Below the pieces are notes generated by a model. It was given only the letters and a program-made list of their open reading frames with translations. It was not told where the DNA came from and did no database searches. Below are positions 1 to 8,116 of a DNA stretch of 64,000 nt, one piece after another. The stretch is from contig JACSRN010000150.1 of the NCBI GenBank assembly GCA_014879735.1, forward strand, positions 1 to 64,000, written 5' to 3'. This DNA comes from Paracoccaceae bacterium (lineage in GTDB: Bacteria; Pseudomonadota; Alphaproteobacteria; Rhodobacterales; Rhodobacteraceae). A program made the translations under genes and the position numbers. Within the stretch, counting starts at the first letter, position 1. The number at the start of each line of letters is the position of its first letter.

Positions 1-334
1 CGCGCGCTACAGCCGCATCCTGGGCGTGCATCTGAACGACGGCTACGGCAAGCGCGATGACGGGCTGATGGCGGGGTCGGTGCATCCGGTGCAGACGGTG
101 GAGCTTTTCGTCGACCTGATCCGCTGGGGCTATGACGGGGTGATCTATTTCGACACCTTCCCTGACCAGGGCGGCCTCGACCCGGTGGAAGAGGCGCGTG
201 GCAACATTCGCCTGACCGACCGGCTGCGAGAGATTGCCGCCGGCCTTGCCGACGATCCGGCGCTGGCCGAGGCACGGGGGCGGCAGGATGCGGCGGCGGT
301 GGGCCGGATCGTCGGGCGGGCGCTTTATGGTTAG
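1..334 (+). CDS. Sugar phosphate isomerase/epimerase-like TIM-barrel protein (C-terminal part)
   Basis: The gene enters from the left edge in frame 2 and its start lies outside the window. The visible 110 residues resemble the C-terminal end of xylose-isomerase-like TIM barrels: a HLNDGYGKRDD strand and loop, GSVHP, then a helix followed by GYDGVIYFDTFP. Family members isomerise or epimerise sugars or sugar phosphates. The stop overlaps the ATG of the downstream ribokinase-like gene by 8 bases, so the two are probably co-transcribed in carbohydrate catabolism. The substrate cannot be read from this fragment. Confidence 0.8.
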   Translation, partial: ARYSRILGVHLNDGYGKRDDGLMAGSVHPVQTVELFVDLIRWGYDGVIYFDTFPDQGGLDPVEEARGNIRLTDRLREIAAGLADDPALAEARGRQDAAAVGRIVGRALYG

Positions 335-1244
335 GCCCGGTCCCTCTGGCGGCATATTGTCGCCGGTCATCCTGACGGCGGGGTCGCTGCATCACGATGT
401 GATCGTGACCGCCCCGCATCTGCCGGCCCCCGACGAGACGGTGACGGGCAGCGCCGTGCGCTACGCCTTTGGCGGCAAGGGCGGCAATCAGGCGGTGGCG
501 GCGGCGCGGATGGGGGCGGTGTCGCATATGGCGGGCGCGGTCGGCACCGATGCGGCGGCCGGCGTGCTGCTGGCGGCGCTGGATGCTGCGGGCGTCGACC
601 GGGCGGGCGTAGTGCAGGTGCCCGGCGCCTCTGGCATGTCGGTGGCCATCGTCGAGGCCGGCGGCAGCTACGGCGCCGTCATCGTCTCGGCGGCCAACCT
701 GGCCTTCGATCCGGCAGGGGTGGTCTTCCCGCCCGGCTGTTTTGCAATCGTCCTGCAGAACGAGATTCCCGAGGCGGCGAATCTGGTGCTGGCGCGGCGG
801 GCGCGTGCCGCGGGGCTGCGGGTGATCTTGAACGCCGCCCCGGTACGGGCGGGCAGCGCCGCGCTGCTGGCGCTGTGCGATCTGGTGGTGGTGAACCGGG
901 TCGAGGCGGCGGCGCTGGCCGGATCGGCGACGGCGCCCGACCGCGCAGTTGCTGCGCTGCGGGCGCTGGGCGCGGGGGCGGTGCTGGTCACGCTGGGGGG
1001 CGAGGGGCTTCTGGGCGAGGGTTTTGCCCAGCCCGCCTTTGCGGTGCCGGTGATCTCGACCCACGGCGCGGGCGATTGTTTCGTCGGCGCCCTTGCCGCC
1101 GAATGGGGCCGCGGCGCGGCGCTGCCCGAGGCGGCCCGCTTTGCCCAGGCCGCCGCGGCGCTGCATGTCGCCGCCTTGCCCGATGCCCGCGCCGGCGTGA
1201 CCGAAGCCGCCGTGCGCGCCCTTCTGGCCCGCGGCCTCGCTTGA
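327..1244 (+). CDS. rbsK: PfkB-family carbohydrate kinase, ribokinase-like
   Basis: A 305-residue PfkB-family kinase that would phosphorylate a sugar (ribose or similar) with ATP in the cytoplasm. Visible signatures are the N-terminal substrate-binding GGKGGNQAVAAARMGA and the C-terminal STHGAGDCFVGAL, which carries the anion-hole GAGD with the catalytic Asp. The reading frame is open further upstream, but ATG 327, overlapping the stop of the preceding gene by 8 bases, gives a normal ribokinase length. Pairing with an isomerase/epimerase-type gene suggests a short sugar-use operon. The symbol is a best guess, because PfkB specificities vary. Confidence 0.85.
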   Translation: MVRPGPSGGILSPVILTAGSLHHDVIVTAPHLPAPDETVTGSAVRYAFGGKGGNQAVAAARMGAVSHMAGAVGTDAAAGVLLAALDAAGVDRAGVVQVPGASGMSVAIVEAGGSYGAVIVSAANLAFDPAGVVFPPGCFAIVLQNEIPEAANLVLARRARAAGLRVILNAAPVRAGSAALLALCDLVVVNRVEAAALAGSATAPDRAVAALRALGAGAVLVTLGGEGLLGEGFAQPAFAVPVISTHGAGDCFVGALAAEWGRGAALPEAARFAQAAAALHVAALPDARAGVTEAAVRALLARGLA

Positions 1245-1294
1245 CCGCGATGCCGGCCTCTGGCATGGCCTAGGCAGGATAGGGATTTGATCAG

Positions 1295-3037
1295 ATGAAC
1301 CTGTTTGCCGAAGTCCGCGAGGCGGTGGTCGATGCGTTGGACCGCATGGCGGCCGAGGGCGCGCTGCCCCATGGTCTGGACCTTGCCGCCGTTGCCGTCG
1401 AGCCGCCGCGCGATCCGGCGCATGGCGACATGGCGACCAATGCCGCCATGGTGCTGGCGAAACCGGCCGGACAGCCGCCCCGGACCATTGCCGAGGGGCT
1501 GGCCCAGCGGCTGATGGACGATCCGCGGATCGAGGGCGCCGATGTGGCCGGGCCGGGGTTTCTGAACCTGCGCCTTGTGCCGGCGGTCTGGCAGGGCGTG
1601 GTGCGCGACATTCTGGCCGAGGGCACGGGCTATGGCCGCTCGGGCCTTGGGCGCGGCGAGAAGGTGAATGTCGAATTCGTCTCCGCCAATCCGACGGGGC
1701 CGATGCATGTGGGCCATGTGCGCGGCGCCGTGGTGGGCGATGCGCTGGCGAACCTGCTGGCCTTCGCCGGCTGGAAGGTGACGCGGGAATATTACATCAA
1801 CGATGGTGGCGCGCAGGTCGATGTGCTGGCGCGCTCGGCTTACGAGCGTTACCGCGAGGCCTGCGGGCTGGAACCCGAAATCCGCGAGGGGCTGTATCCC
1901 GGCGACTATCTGATCCCGGTGGGAGAGGCGCTGAAGGCGAAATACGGCACCAGCCTTCTCGACCAGCCCGAAGGGGTCTGGCTGGCAGAGCTGCGCGAAT
2001 TTGCCACCGCCATGATGTTGCAGATGATCCGCGACGATCTGGATGCGCTGGGCGTGCGGATGGATGTCTATTCCAGCGAAAAGGCGCTGTATGGCACCGG
2101 CCAGATCGAGGCCGCCATCGCCGAATTGCGCGAGAAGGGCCTGATCTACGAGGGCACGCTGGAGCCGCCCAAGGGCAAGGAGCCCGAGGATTGGGAACCC
2201 CGCGTGCAGACGCTGTTCAAATCGACCGAATATGGCGATGACGTGGACCGGCCGGTGAAGAAATCGGATGGGTCATGGACCTATTTCGCGCCCGACATTG
2301 CCTACCACTACAACAAGGTGAAGCGCGGCTTTGACCAGTTGATCGACATTTTCGGCGCCGATCATGGCGGCTATGTCAAGCGGATGAAGGCCGCCGTCGC
2401 GGCGCTGTCGCAGGGCCGCGTGCCGCTGGATATCAAGCTCATTCAACTGGTGAAGCTGTACAAGGGTGGCCAGCCCTTCAAGATGTCGAAACGCGCCGGC
2501 ACCTTTGTCACCCTGCGCGACGTGGTCGATGAGGTGGGCGCCGATGTGACCCGTTTCATCATGCTGACGCGCAAGAACGACGTGGCGCTGGATTTCGACT
2601 TCGACAAGGTGCTGGAGCAGTCGAAGGACAATCCGGTCTTCTACGTGCAATATGCCAATGCCCGGATCAATTCGGTGCTGCGAAAGGCGCGCGAGGCGGG
2701 AATGGCGGTCGACGATACCACGCTGCTGGCCGCCGACCATTCCACGCTGTCGCACCCCGCGGAACTGGCGCTGCTGAAGAAGGTGGCGGAATGGCCGCGT
2801 CTGGTGGAAATCGCCGCCCGCAACAACGAACCGCACCGGGTGGCCTTCTACCTCTACGAGCTGGCCTCGGATTTCCATGGCTTCTGGAACCGCGGCAATG
2901 ACGAGTCCTCCCTGCGCTTCGTGCAGGAGGATATCTCGCTTTCACAGGCGAAAATCGCGCTGGCGCGGGCCGTGGGCGTTGTCATTTGTGGCGGTCTTGC
3001 TATCTTGGGCGTGACGCCGGTCGAAGAAATGCGCTGA
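1295..3037 (+). CDS. argS: Arginyl-tRNA synthetase
   Basis: A class Ia synthetase of 580 residues, the usual length, that charges tRNA-Arg with arginine. The HIGH-type signature is HVGHVRG in the sequence [15 protein letters not shown], and the KMSKS loop is [12 protein letters not shown]. An Arg-tRNA-synthetase N-terminal (Add-1) domain precedes the catalytic core, and the C-terminal region is the helical DALR anticodon-binding domain ending in [10 protein letters not shown]. It leads the conserved argS-SPOR-nagZ-scpA-scpB run; the next gene begins 90 bases downstream. Confidence 0.98.
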   Translation: MNLFAEVREAVVDALDRMAAEGALPHGLDLAAVAVEPPRDPAHGDMATNAAMVLAKPAGQPPRTIAEGLAQRLMDDPRIEGADVAGPGFLNLRLVPAVWQGVVRDILAEGTGYGRSGLGRGEKVNVEFVSANPTGPMHVGHVRGAVVGDALANLLAFAGWKVTREYYINDGGAQVDVLARSAYERYREACGLEPEIREGLYPGDYLIPVGEALKAKYGTSLLDQPEGVWLAELREFATAMMLQMIRDDLDALGVRMDVYSSEKALYGTGQIEAAIAELREKGLIYEGTLEPPKGKEPEDWEPRVQTLFKSTEYGDDVDRPVKKSDGSWTYFAPDIAYHYNKVKRGFDQLIDIFGADHGGYVKRMKAAVAALSQGRVPLDIKLIQLVKLYKGGQPFKMSKRAGTFVTLRDVVDEVGADVTRFIMLTRKNDVALDFDFDKVLEQSKDNPVFYVQYANARINSVLRKAREAGMAVDDTTLLAADHSTLSHPAELALLKKVAEWPRLVEIAARNNEPHRVAFYLYELASDFHGFWNRGNDESSLRFVQEDISLSQAKIALARAVGVVICGGLAILGVTPVEEMR

Positions 3038-3127
3038 CAAACCAGGCGCCTCGGCCGGGGTGTCGCGGGCAGATCGAACCCGCGGCAGGCAATGAGGGCG
3101 GGGCAAACCCGTCGGGCAGAGGCAGGC

Positions 3128-4051
3128 ATGACGCAGGCTGACGATAGCGATTACGGTGCATATCCCGCGGCCCATGCCGGCCGGGGGCAAAGGCTTGTGA
3201 CGCTGGCCGGAGCTTTCGGCTCGGTTGCGCTGGTGGCGGGTCTGGGCTGGTGGGGCTACGACCTTGCGGTGCGCGATGCGCAGGGCGTTCCGGTGATCCG
3301 GGCGCTGGAAGGCGCGATGCGCGTGGCGCCGAAGGATCCGGGCGGCGAGGTGGCCGATTATCAGGGCCTGGCGGTCAATGACGTCGCGGCCGAAGGCACG
3401 GCTGCGCCGCCGGCGGACCGGCTGGTGCTGGCGCCGCCGCCGGTGGAACTTTCGCTCGACGACGGGCCTGGGCTGGAGGGGTTGGCGCCGGCGCCCGTCG
3501 TTGCCGTCCCCGGTGAAAGCGCAAGGATGGATGCGCCGGTCGATGCCGTCCCGGTGATTGCCGGCGGGCAGGACGCCGCCGTCGAGGCGGCGCTGGCCGA
3601 GGCGCTGGGGCTGGACGAGGCCGTGCCCGAAAATGTGGTCGAGACCGCCGCGCTTGATGCCCAGGGCCTGCCGCCGCCGGAAGGCGCGATCACCCGCTCG
3701 CCCCGCCCGATGCCGCGACCTGAAACCCGGCCCGCCCAGGCGGCGGAGGTGGCGACGACCCCGGCGAAGCCAGAGATCGTCGATCCCGCGACGCTGCCGC
3801 CGGGCACGCGGCTGGTGCAGTTCGGTGCCTTCGACAGCGCCGAAGAGGCCGAGGCCCAATGGACCAAGCTGGCCGGCCGGTTCGGCACCTTGATGGAGGG
3901 CAAGAAGATGGCGATCGAGCCCGCCGAAAGCGGCGGCCGCACCTTCTGGCGCCTGCGGGCGGTGGGTTTCGAGGACGAAAGCGATTCCCGTCGGTTCTGC
4001 GCGGTTCTCGAAGCCGAGAACACCAAATGCATCCCCGTGGCCCAGCGATGA
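3128..4051 (+). CDS. SPOR-domain membrane protein
   Basis: A 307-residue protein with a cytoplasmic N-terminus, one membrane segment (about residues 20-40, LVTLAGAFGSVALVAGLGWW), a long Ala/Pro-rich periplasmic linker and a C-terminal SPOR domain (about residues 225-305, starting TRLVQFGAFDSAEEAEAQW). SPOR domains bind denuded septal peptidoglycan. ATG 3128 was chosen over the in-frame ATG 3092 because it places the charged N-terminus just before the membrane segment. The stop overlaps nagZ by 4 bases (ATGA), and nagZ also acts on peptidoglycan, so a cell-wall or division role is inferred. Confidence 0.9.
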   Translation: MTQADDSDYGAYPAAHAGRGQRLVTLAGAFGSVALVAGLGWWGYDLAVRDAQGVPVIRALEGAMRVAPKDPGGEVADYQGLAVNDVAAEGTAAPPADRLVLAPPPVELSLDDGPGLEGLAPAPVVAVPGESARMDAPVDAVPVIAGGQDAAVEAALAEALGLDEAVPENVVETAALDAQGLPPPEGAITRSPRPMPRPETRPAQAAEVATTPAKPEIVDPATLPPGTRLVQFGAFDSAEEAEAQWTKLAGRFGTLMEGKKMAIEPAESGGRTFWRLRAVGFEDESDSRRFCAVLEAENTKCIPVAQR

Positions 4052-5058
4052 ATGCCGGCCGGACCGCGGCGATCTTCGGCACGGCTGGCCCCGACCTGCT
4101 GCCCGAGGAACGCGATTTCTTCCGCGAGGCCGATCCCTTCGGCTTCATCCTGTTCGCCCGCAATGTCGAGACGCCGGAACAGCTGCGGCGGCTGACGGCG
4201 GCGCTGCGCGATGCGGTGGGGCGCGAGGCGCCGGTGCTGGTCGACCAGGAGGGCGGCCGGGTGCAGCGGTTGCGCGCGCCACATTGGCGCGAATGGGCGC
4301 CACCCTTCGATACGGTGGCGGCCTGTGCGACGCCTGGACAGGCCGAGGCGGTCATGGCGCTGCGCGCCGCGCTCATTGCCGCCGAACTGCGCGCGGTCGG
4401 CATCGATGCCGATTGCGCCCCGGTGGCCGATCTGGCGCGCGAGGGCACCCACCCCTTTCTGAAGAACCGCTGCTATTCTACCGATCCTGCGGTTGTGGCG
4501 GGGATCGGCCGTGCCATGGCCGACGCCTTCCTGGCCGGCGGCGTCCTGCCGGTGGTCAAGCACATGCCCGGCCATGGCCGCTCTGTCCTGGACACCCATC
4601 ACCAGTTGCCGGTGGTGACGGCGGGGCGCGACGAGTTGATGGCGACCGATTTCGCGCCGTTCCGCGCCCTGTCCGACCTGCCGATGGCGATGACGGCGCA
4701 TGTCGTCTTTCGGGCGATCGACGACCGCCCGGCCACGCAAAGCCCTGCGGTGATCGGCCTGATCCGCGAGGAGATCGGCTTTGGTGGCCTGCTGATGACC
4801 GATGATCTGAACATGGAGGCGCTCTCGGGCACGCTTGCCAGCCGGACCGCGGCGGCGATTGCGGCCGGCTGCGACATGGCGCTGCACTGCAAGGGCGACC
4901 TGGCGCAGATGCAGGAGGTGGCCGCGGCTGCCGGCGCGCCGACGGCCGCGGCGCGGCGCCGGGCCGAGGCGGCGCTGGCCGCCCGCCGGGCCGCGCCGGT
5001 GGTGGATGTCGCCGCGCTGGAGGACCGGCTGCGCGCCGCGGGCGGGCAGATCGCATGA
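4048..5058 (+). CDS. nagZ: Beta-N-acetylhexosaminidase (NagZ)
   Basis: A GH3 enzyme of 336 residues, the usual size for NagZ, which removes GlcNAc from GlcNAc-1,6-anhydroMurNAc peptides during cytoplasmic peptidoglycan recycling. The mobile-loop signature KHMPGHGRSVLDTHHQLP carries the Asp-His dyad, and MTDDLNMEAL carries the nucleophile Asp. There is no signal peptide. It starts inside the stop of the SPOR gene and overlaps scpA by 4 bases, so translation is probably coupled along the operon. Confidence 0.96.
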   Translation: MNAGRTAAIFGTAGPDLLPEERDFFREADPFGFILFARNVETPEQLRRLTAALRDAVGREAPVLVDQEGGRVQRLRAPHWREWAPPFDTVAACATPGQAEAVMALRAALIAAELRAVGIDADCAPVADLAREGTHPFLKNRCYSTDPAVVAGIGRAMADAFLAGGVLPVVKHMPGHGRSVLDTHHQLPVVTAGRDELMATDFAPFRALSDLPMAMTAHVVFRAIDDRPATQSPAVIGLIREEIGFGGLLMTDDLNMEALSGTLASRTAAAIAAGCDMALHCKGDLAQMQEVAAAAGAPTAAARRRAEAALAARRAAPVVDVAALEDRLRAAGGQIA

Positions 5059-5855
5059 CCGCGCCGCCGGTCGCCGAGGACTGGGGCGCGCCGGAACGCC
5101 TGTCGCCCGCCGATCGGCTGGCGGCCGAAGCGTTGATCGTCGATGTCGAGGGATTTGAAGGGCCGCTCGACCTGCTTCTGACCCTGTCGCGCACCCAGAA
5201 GGTGGATCTGCGCCGGGTGTCGGTGCTGCAACTGGCCGAGCAATACCTCGCCTTCGTCGACCGCGCCGCAAAGCTGCGCATCGAACTGGCCGCCGATTAC
5301 CTGGTGATGGCGGCCTGGCTTGCCTTCCTGAAATCGCGTCTTCTGCTGCCGCCGGAGCCGGGCGAGCAGGGGCCTTCGGCCGAGGATCTGGCGGCGCATC
5401 TGGCCTTTCAGCTGGAACGGCTGCAGGCCATGCGCGAGGCGGCATCGCAGCTGATGGCGCGCGACCGGCTGGGCCGCGATTTCTTTGCCCGCGGCATGCC
5501 CGAACGCCTGGGTCATCACCGCAAGGTGGTCTGGGCTGCGACGCTGATCGACCTGATGCGCGCCTATGCCCGGATCCGGACCAAGGACGAGTTTCGCCCC
5601 TTCGTGATGGACCGCCAGCACGTCTTCACCATGGAACAGGCACTTGACCGGCTGCGCGGGCTGATCGGCTTTGCCGGCGACTGGTCCGATCTGGCGGGAT
5701 TCCTGCCGCCGGGCTGGGACGGCACGCCCATGGCCCGCCGCTCGGCCACGGCTGCGCATTTTGCCGCGGTGCTGGAACTGGCCAAGCGCGGGCAGGTGCA
5801 GATCCGCCAGGGCGAGACCTTTGCGCCGATCCAGATCCGCCGGCGCGAGACATGA
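5055..5855 (+). CDS. scpA: Segregation and condensation protein A
   Basis: A 266-residue kleisin that bridges SMC heads in the SMC-ScpAB condensin, which organises and separates replicated chromosomes. The typical ScpA N-terminus is visible (VEGFEGPLDLLLTLSRTQKVDLRRVSVLQLAEQYL), as is the hydrophobic DYLVMAAWLAFLKSRLLLP. The C-terminus corresponds to the winged helix that contacts the SMC head. It overlaps nagZ and scpB by 4 bases at each end. Confidence 0.96.
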   Translation: MTAPPVAEDWGAPERLSPADRLAAEALIVDVEGFEGPLDLLLTLSRTQKVDLRRVSVLQLAEQYLAFVDRAAKLRIELAADYLVMAAWLAFLKSRLLLPPEPGEQGPSAEDLAAHLAFQLERLQAMREAASQLMARDRLGRDFFARGMPERLGHHRKVVWAATLIDLMRAYARIRTKDEFRPFVMDRQHVFTMEQALDRLRGLIGFAGDWSDLAGFLPPGWDGTPMARRSATAAHFAAVLELAKRGQVQIRQGETFAPIQIRRRET

Positions 5856-6484
5856 GCGAGGACAGCCTCTTTGACGCGCCGCCAATGGGCGAGCAGGAGC
5901 GCATGATCGAGGCGATCCTGTTTGCCAGCGCCGAGCCGGTGACGCTGGCCGACCTGCAGGCGCGGCTGCCGCATGGATCGGATCCGGCCGAGGCGCTGAT
6001 GCATCTGCGCCGGCGCTACGAGGGCAGGGGGGTCAACCTGGTGAAGGTGGGCGATGCCTGGGCGTTGCGCACCGCCCCCGATCTTGGCCATCTGATGGCC
6101 CGCGAAACGGTCGAGACGCGCAAGCTTTCGCGGGCAGCGATCGAGACGCTGGCGATCATCGCCTATCACCAGCCGGTCACGCGGGCGGAAATCGAGGAAA
6201 TCCGCGGTGTTGCCGTATCGCGCGGCACCATCGACCAGCTTCTGGAAATGGAATGGATCCGGCTTGGCCGCCGCCGGATGACCCCGGGCCGCCCGATCAC
6301 CTTCGTCGTGACCGAAACCTTTCTCGACCATTTCGGCCTCGAATCCGCGCGCGATCTGCCGGGGGTGAAGGAGTTGCGCGCCGCAGGCCTTCTCGACAGC
6401 CGCCCGCCGCCCGGTGCCGCCCTGCCGCGCGACGAGGACGAGGACGAGATTCAGACCGGCCAGAGCGAGCTTTTCGAGGATTAG
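5852..6484 (+). CDS. scpB: Segregation and condensation protein B
   Basis: A 210-residue ScpB made of two winged-helix domains; it dimerises and binds ScpA in the condensin complex. Family signatures are IEAILFASAEPVTLADL near the start and AAIETLAIIAYHQPVTRAEIEEIRGV in the middle, followed by GRPITFVVTETFLDHFGL. The acidic tail (DEDEDEIQTG) is poorly conserved. It is the last gene of the run; tatABC, which often follows in relatives, is absent and an RND efflux operon lies downstream. Confidence 0.95.
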   Translation: MSEDSLFDAPPMGEQERMIEAILFASAEPVTLADLQARLPHGSDPAEALMHLRRRYEGRGVNLVKVGDAWALRTAPDLGHLMARETVETRKLSRAAIETLAIIAYHQPVTRAEIEEIRGVAVSRGTIDQLLEMEWIRLGRRRMTPGRPITFVVTETFLDHFGLESARDLPGVKELRAAGLLDSRPPPGAALPRDEDEDEIQTGQSELFED

Positions 6485-6699
6485 GCCTCGACCCGGTATT
6501 CCCATCGATCCGGCGCAGGGTGCAGGCGATGCGGGTGGAGCGACGGCAGATCCGGGCGACAGCAAGACGCAGCCGGAAACCCGTCCATGGCGATCCCGGT
6601 CGGGAAAGGAGCTGCCCGGCCATCGGCCGGATCCCGGGATGGCCGCGGCTGCCGCGCATTCGAGATATCGTCAAAAATGATATACTGGGCGATGCAATT

Positions 6700-6716
6700 T
6701 TGCACAATCGGTGCAA
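6700..6716. promoter_or_regulatory. Inverted repeat, possible operator
   Basis: A perfect inverted repeat of TTGCAC and GTGCAA with a 5-base spacer, set in an AT-rich patch just downstream of a TATACT hexamer. Its size and symmetry suit a dimeric repressor. No regulator gene sits next to it, so the protein involved is unknown. Confidence 0.35.
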
Positions 6717-6871
6717 TGCGAGAGAGCCAGGCCCCCGGCTTCCGGTTGGAAAGCTGCATTTTCAGTGCAAGTTGTGCGACGGCCTGCCGCTCTGCGGCGG
6801 TGACGGGCGTCAGGGATCGGGCCCGGACGCACGGGCAAGCCGCAAATGCGGTTGACGATCCGCGGGGTTAG

Positions 6872-6884
6872 CATCAATTTGATG
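6872..6884. promoter_or_regulatory. Inverted repeat near the efflux adaptor start
   Basis: CATCAA and TTGATG flank a single T, a perfect 13-base palindrome about 50 bases before the adaptor start and 15 bases after a TTGACG hexamer. The position fits an operator or the promoter core of the efflux operon. This is inference from position only. Confidence 0.35.
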
Positions 6885-6932
6885 TGCTGGAGCGTGCTAG
6901 CGCTATCACCCTAGAATTCCGGGAGCGGTCCG

Positions 6933-8108
6933 ATTTTCAAGCGTCTCATCATTGCGATCCTTCTGTTGGGTGGCATCGTCGGCGGAATCGTCTGGTTCAA
7001 GTATTTCCGCGACGACATGATCGCGCAGTTCCTCGCGGGCATGACGCCGCCGCCGGTGCCGGTATCGGTCATCACGGTCGAGCCGGTGACATGGGAGCCG
7101 GGGATCGATGCCGTCGGCACGGCGCTGGCGGTCAAGGGCGTTGATCTGGCGGTGGAATCGGGCGGGCTGGTCCGCGCCGTCATGTTTGCGCCCAACGACA
7201 AGATTTCCGCCGACCAGCCCCTGGTGCAGATCGACGACGATGGCCAGACGGCCTCGCTGAATGCGGCAAAGGCGGCGCTGGTGCTGGCCGAGGCCGAGGC
7301 CAAGCGGGTGTTGACGCTGTCGGAACGCGGCGTCAGCGCGGCCTCGCAGGTGGAATCTGCCACCGCACAGGTTGAAAGCGCCCGGGCGCAGGTGGCGCAG
7401 GCGCAGACGATCCTCGACAGCAAGAAGATGGTGGCGCCCTTTGCCGGGGTCATCGGCATCAGCCATATCGAGGTTGGCGAATATGTCGTCGCCGGCACGA
7501 TCTTTGCCACGCTGCAGGATCTGAGCCGAATGCACGTCGACTTCTCGGTTCCAGAACAGCAACTTGCAGATTTGGCGCTTGGCGGCCGGGTGACTGTCAC
7601 CACCGAGGTCGGCGATGTCTCGGAAACCGGAAGCATCACCGCCATCGAACCCCGGATCGACCCGAATTCGCGCATGGTCTCGGTGCGGGCCGAAGTGAAC
7701 AACGAGGGCGGCCGGCTTTACCCGGGCCAGTTCCTGCGCGTCCGCATCGCCCAGCCCAAGGAAGATGGCGTGATTGCCGTGCCGCAAACCGCCGTATCCT
7801 CGTCGCTCTATGGCGACACGATCTTCGTCATCCGACCCGGCGATGCCGATGGTGAATTGAAGGCGGAACAGGTTTTCGTCACGCTGGGCCGGCGGGTCGA
7901 AGACCGGATCGAGGTGATCGAAGGGCTGCAGCCGGGCGACCAGATCGCCACCTCCGGCCAGAACCGGCTCTCGAACGGCTCTAAGGTCAAGATCGACGAT
8001 TCGGTCGAACTGGTGGAACCCGACGGTGCGGTTCGGCAAGAGCCACCTGCCAACGGCGAGGCTGCGGCCGGGGGCGCTGCGGCACCCGACGCCGCCGTCA
8101 ACGAGTAA
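6933..8108 (+). CDS. RND efflux periplasmic adaptor (membrane fusion protein)
   Basis: The adaptor links an inner-membrane RND pump to an outer-membrane channel. From the proposed start it has 391 residues: an N-terminal anchor (FKRLIIAILLLGGIVGGIVW), a lipoyl-like half (GTALAVKGVDLAVESGG), a helical hairpin with AEAEAKRVLTLSERGVSAAS, the second lipoyl half (MVAPFAGVIGISHIEVGEYV) and beta-barrel domains; the tail is Ala-rich. No ATG or GTG precedes the anchor. The first standard start is TTG 6966, which would remove half the membrane segment. ATT 6933 lies 7 bases after GGGAG and restores a normal N-terminus, so it is chosen here with caution. The pump gene follows after 8 bases. Confidence 0.9.
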   Translation: MFKRLIIAILLLGGIVGGIVWFKYFRDDMIAQFLAGMTPPPVPVSVITVEPVTWEPGIDAVGTALAVKGVDLAVESGGLVRAVMFAPNDKISADQPLVQIDDDGQTASLNAAKAALVLAEAEAKRVLTLSERGVSAASQVESATAQVESARAQVAQAQTILDSKKMVAPFAGVIGISHIEVGEYVVAGTIFATLQDLSRMHVDFSVPEQQLADLALGGRVTVTTEVGDVSETGSITAIEPRIDPNSRMVSVRAEVNNEGGRLYPGQFLRVRIAQPKEDGVIAVPQTAVSSSLYGDTIFVIRPGDADGELKAEQVFVTLGRRVEDRIEVIEGLQPGDQIATSGQNRLSNGSKVKIDDSVELVEPDGAVRQEPPANGEAAAGGAAAPDAAVNE

Positions 8109-8116
8109 GGACGGCC

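Larger units (their letters stand above)
6485..6932. other. Intergenic region upstream of the RND efflux operon
   Basis: About 450 bases with no convincing gene. The middle (about 6660-6720) is much more AT-rich than its surroundings and contains TATACT (6681-6686), a good -10 hexamer without a good -35. Two clean inverted repeats are listed separately. TTGACG at 6852-6857 could be a -35 box for the efflux operon, but the hexamer 17 bases downstream is poor. Short frames here have no coding character. Confidence 0.5.
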
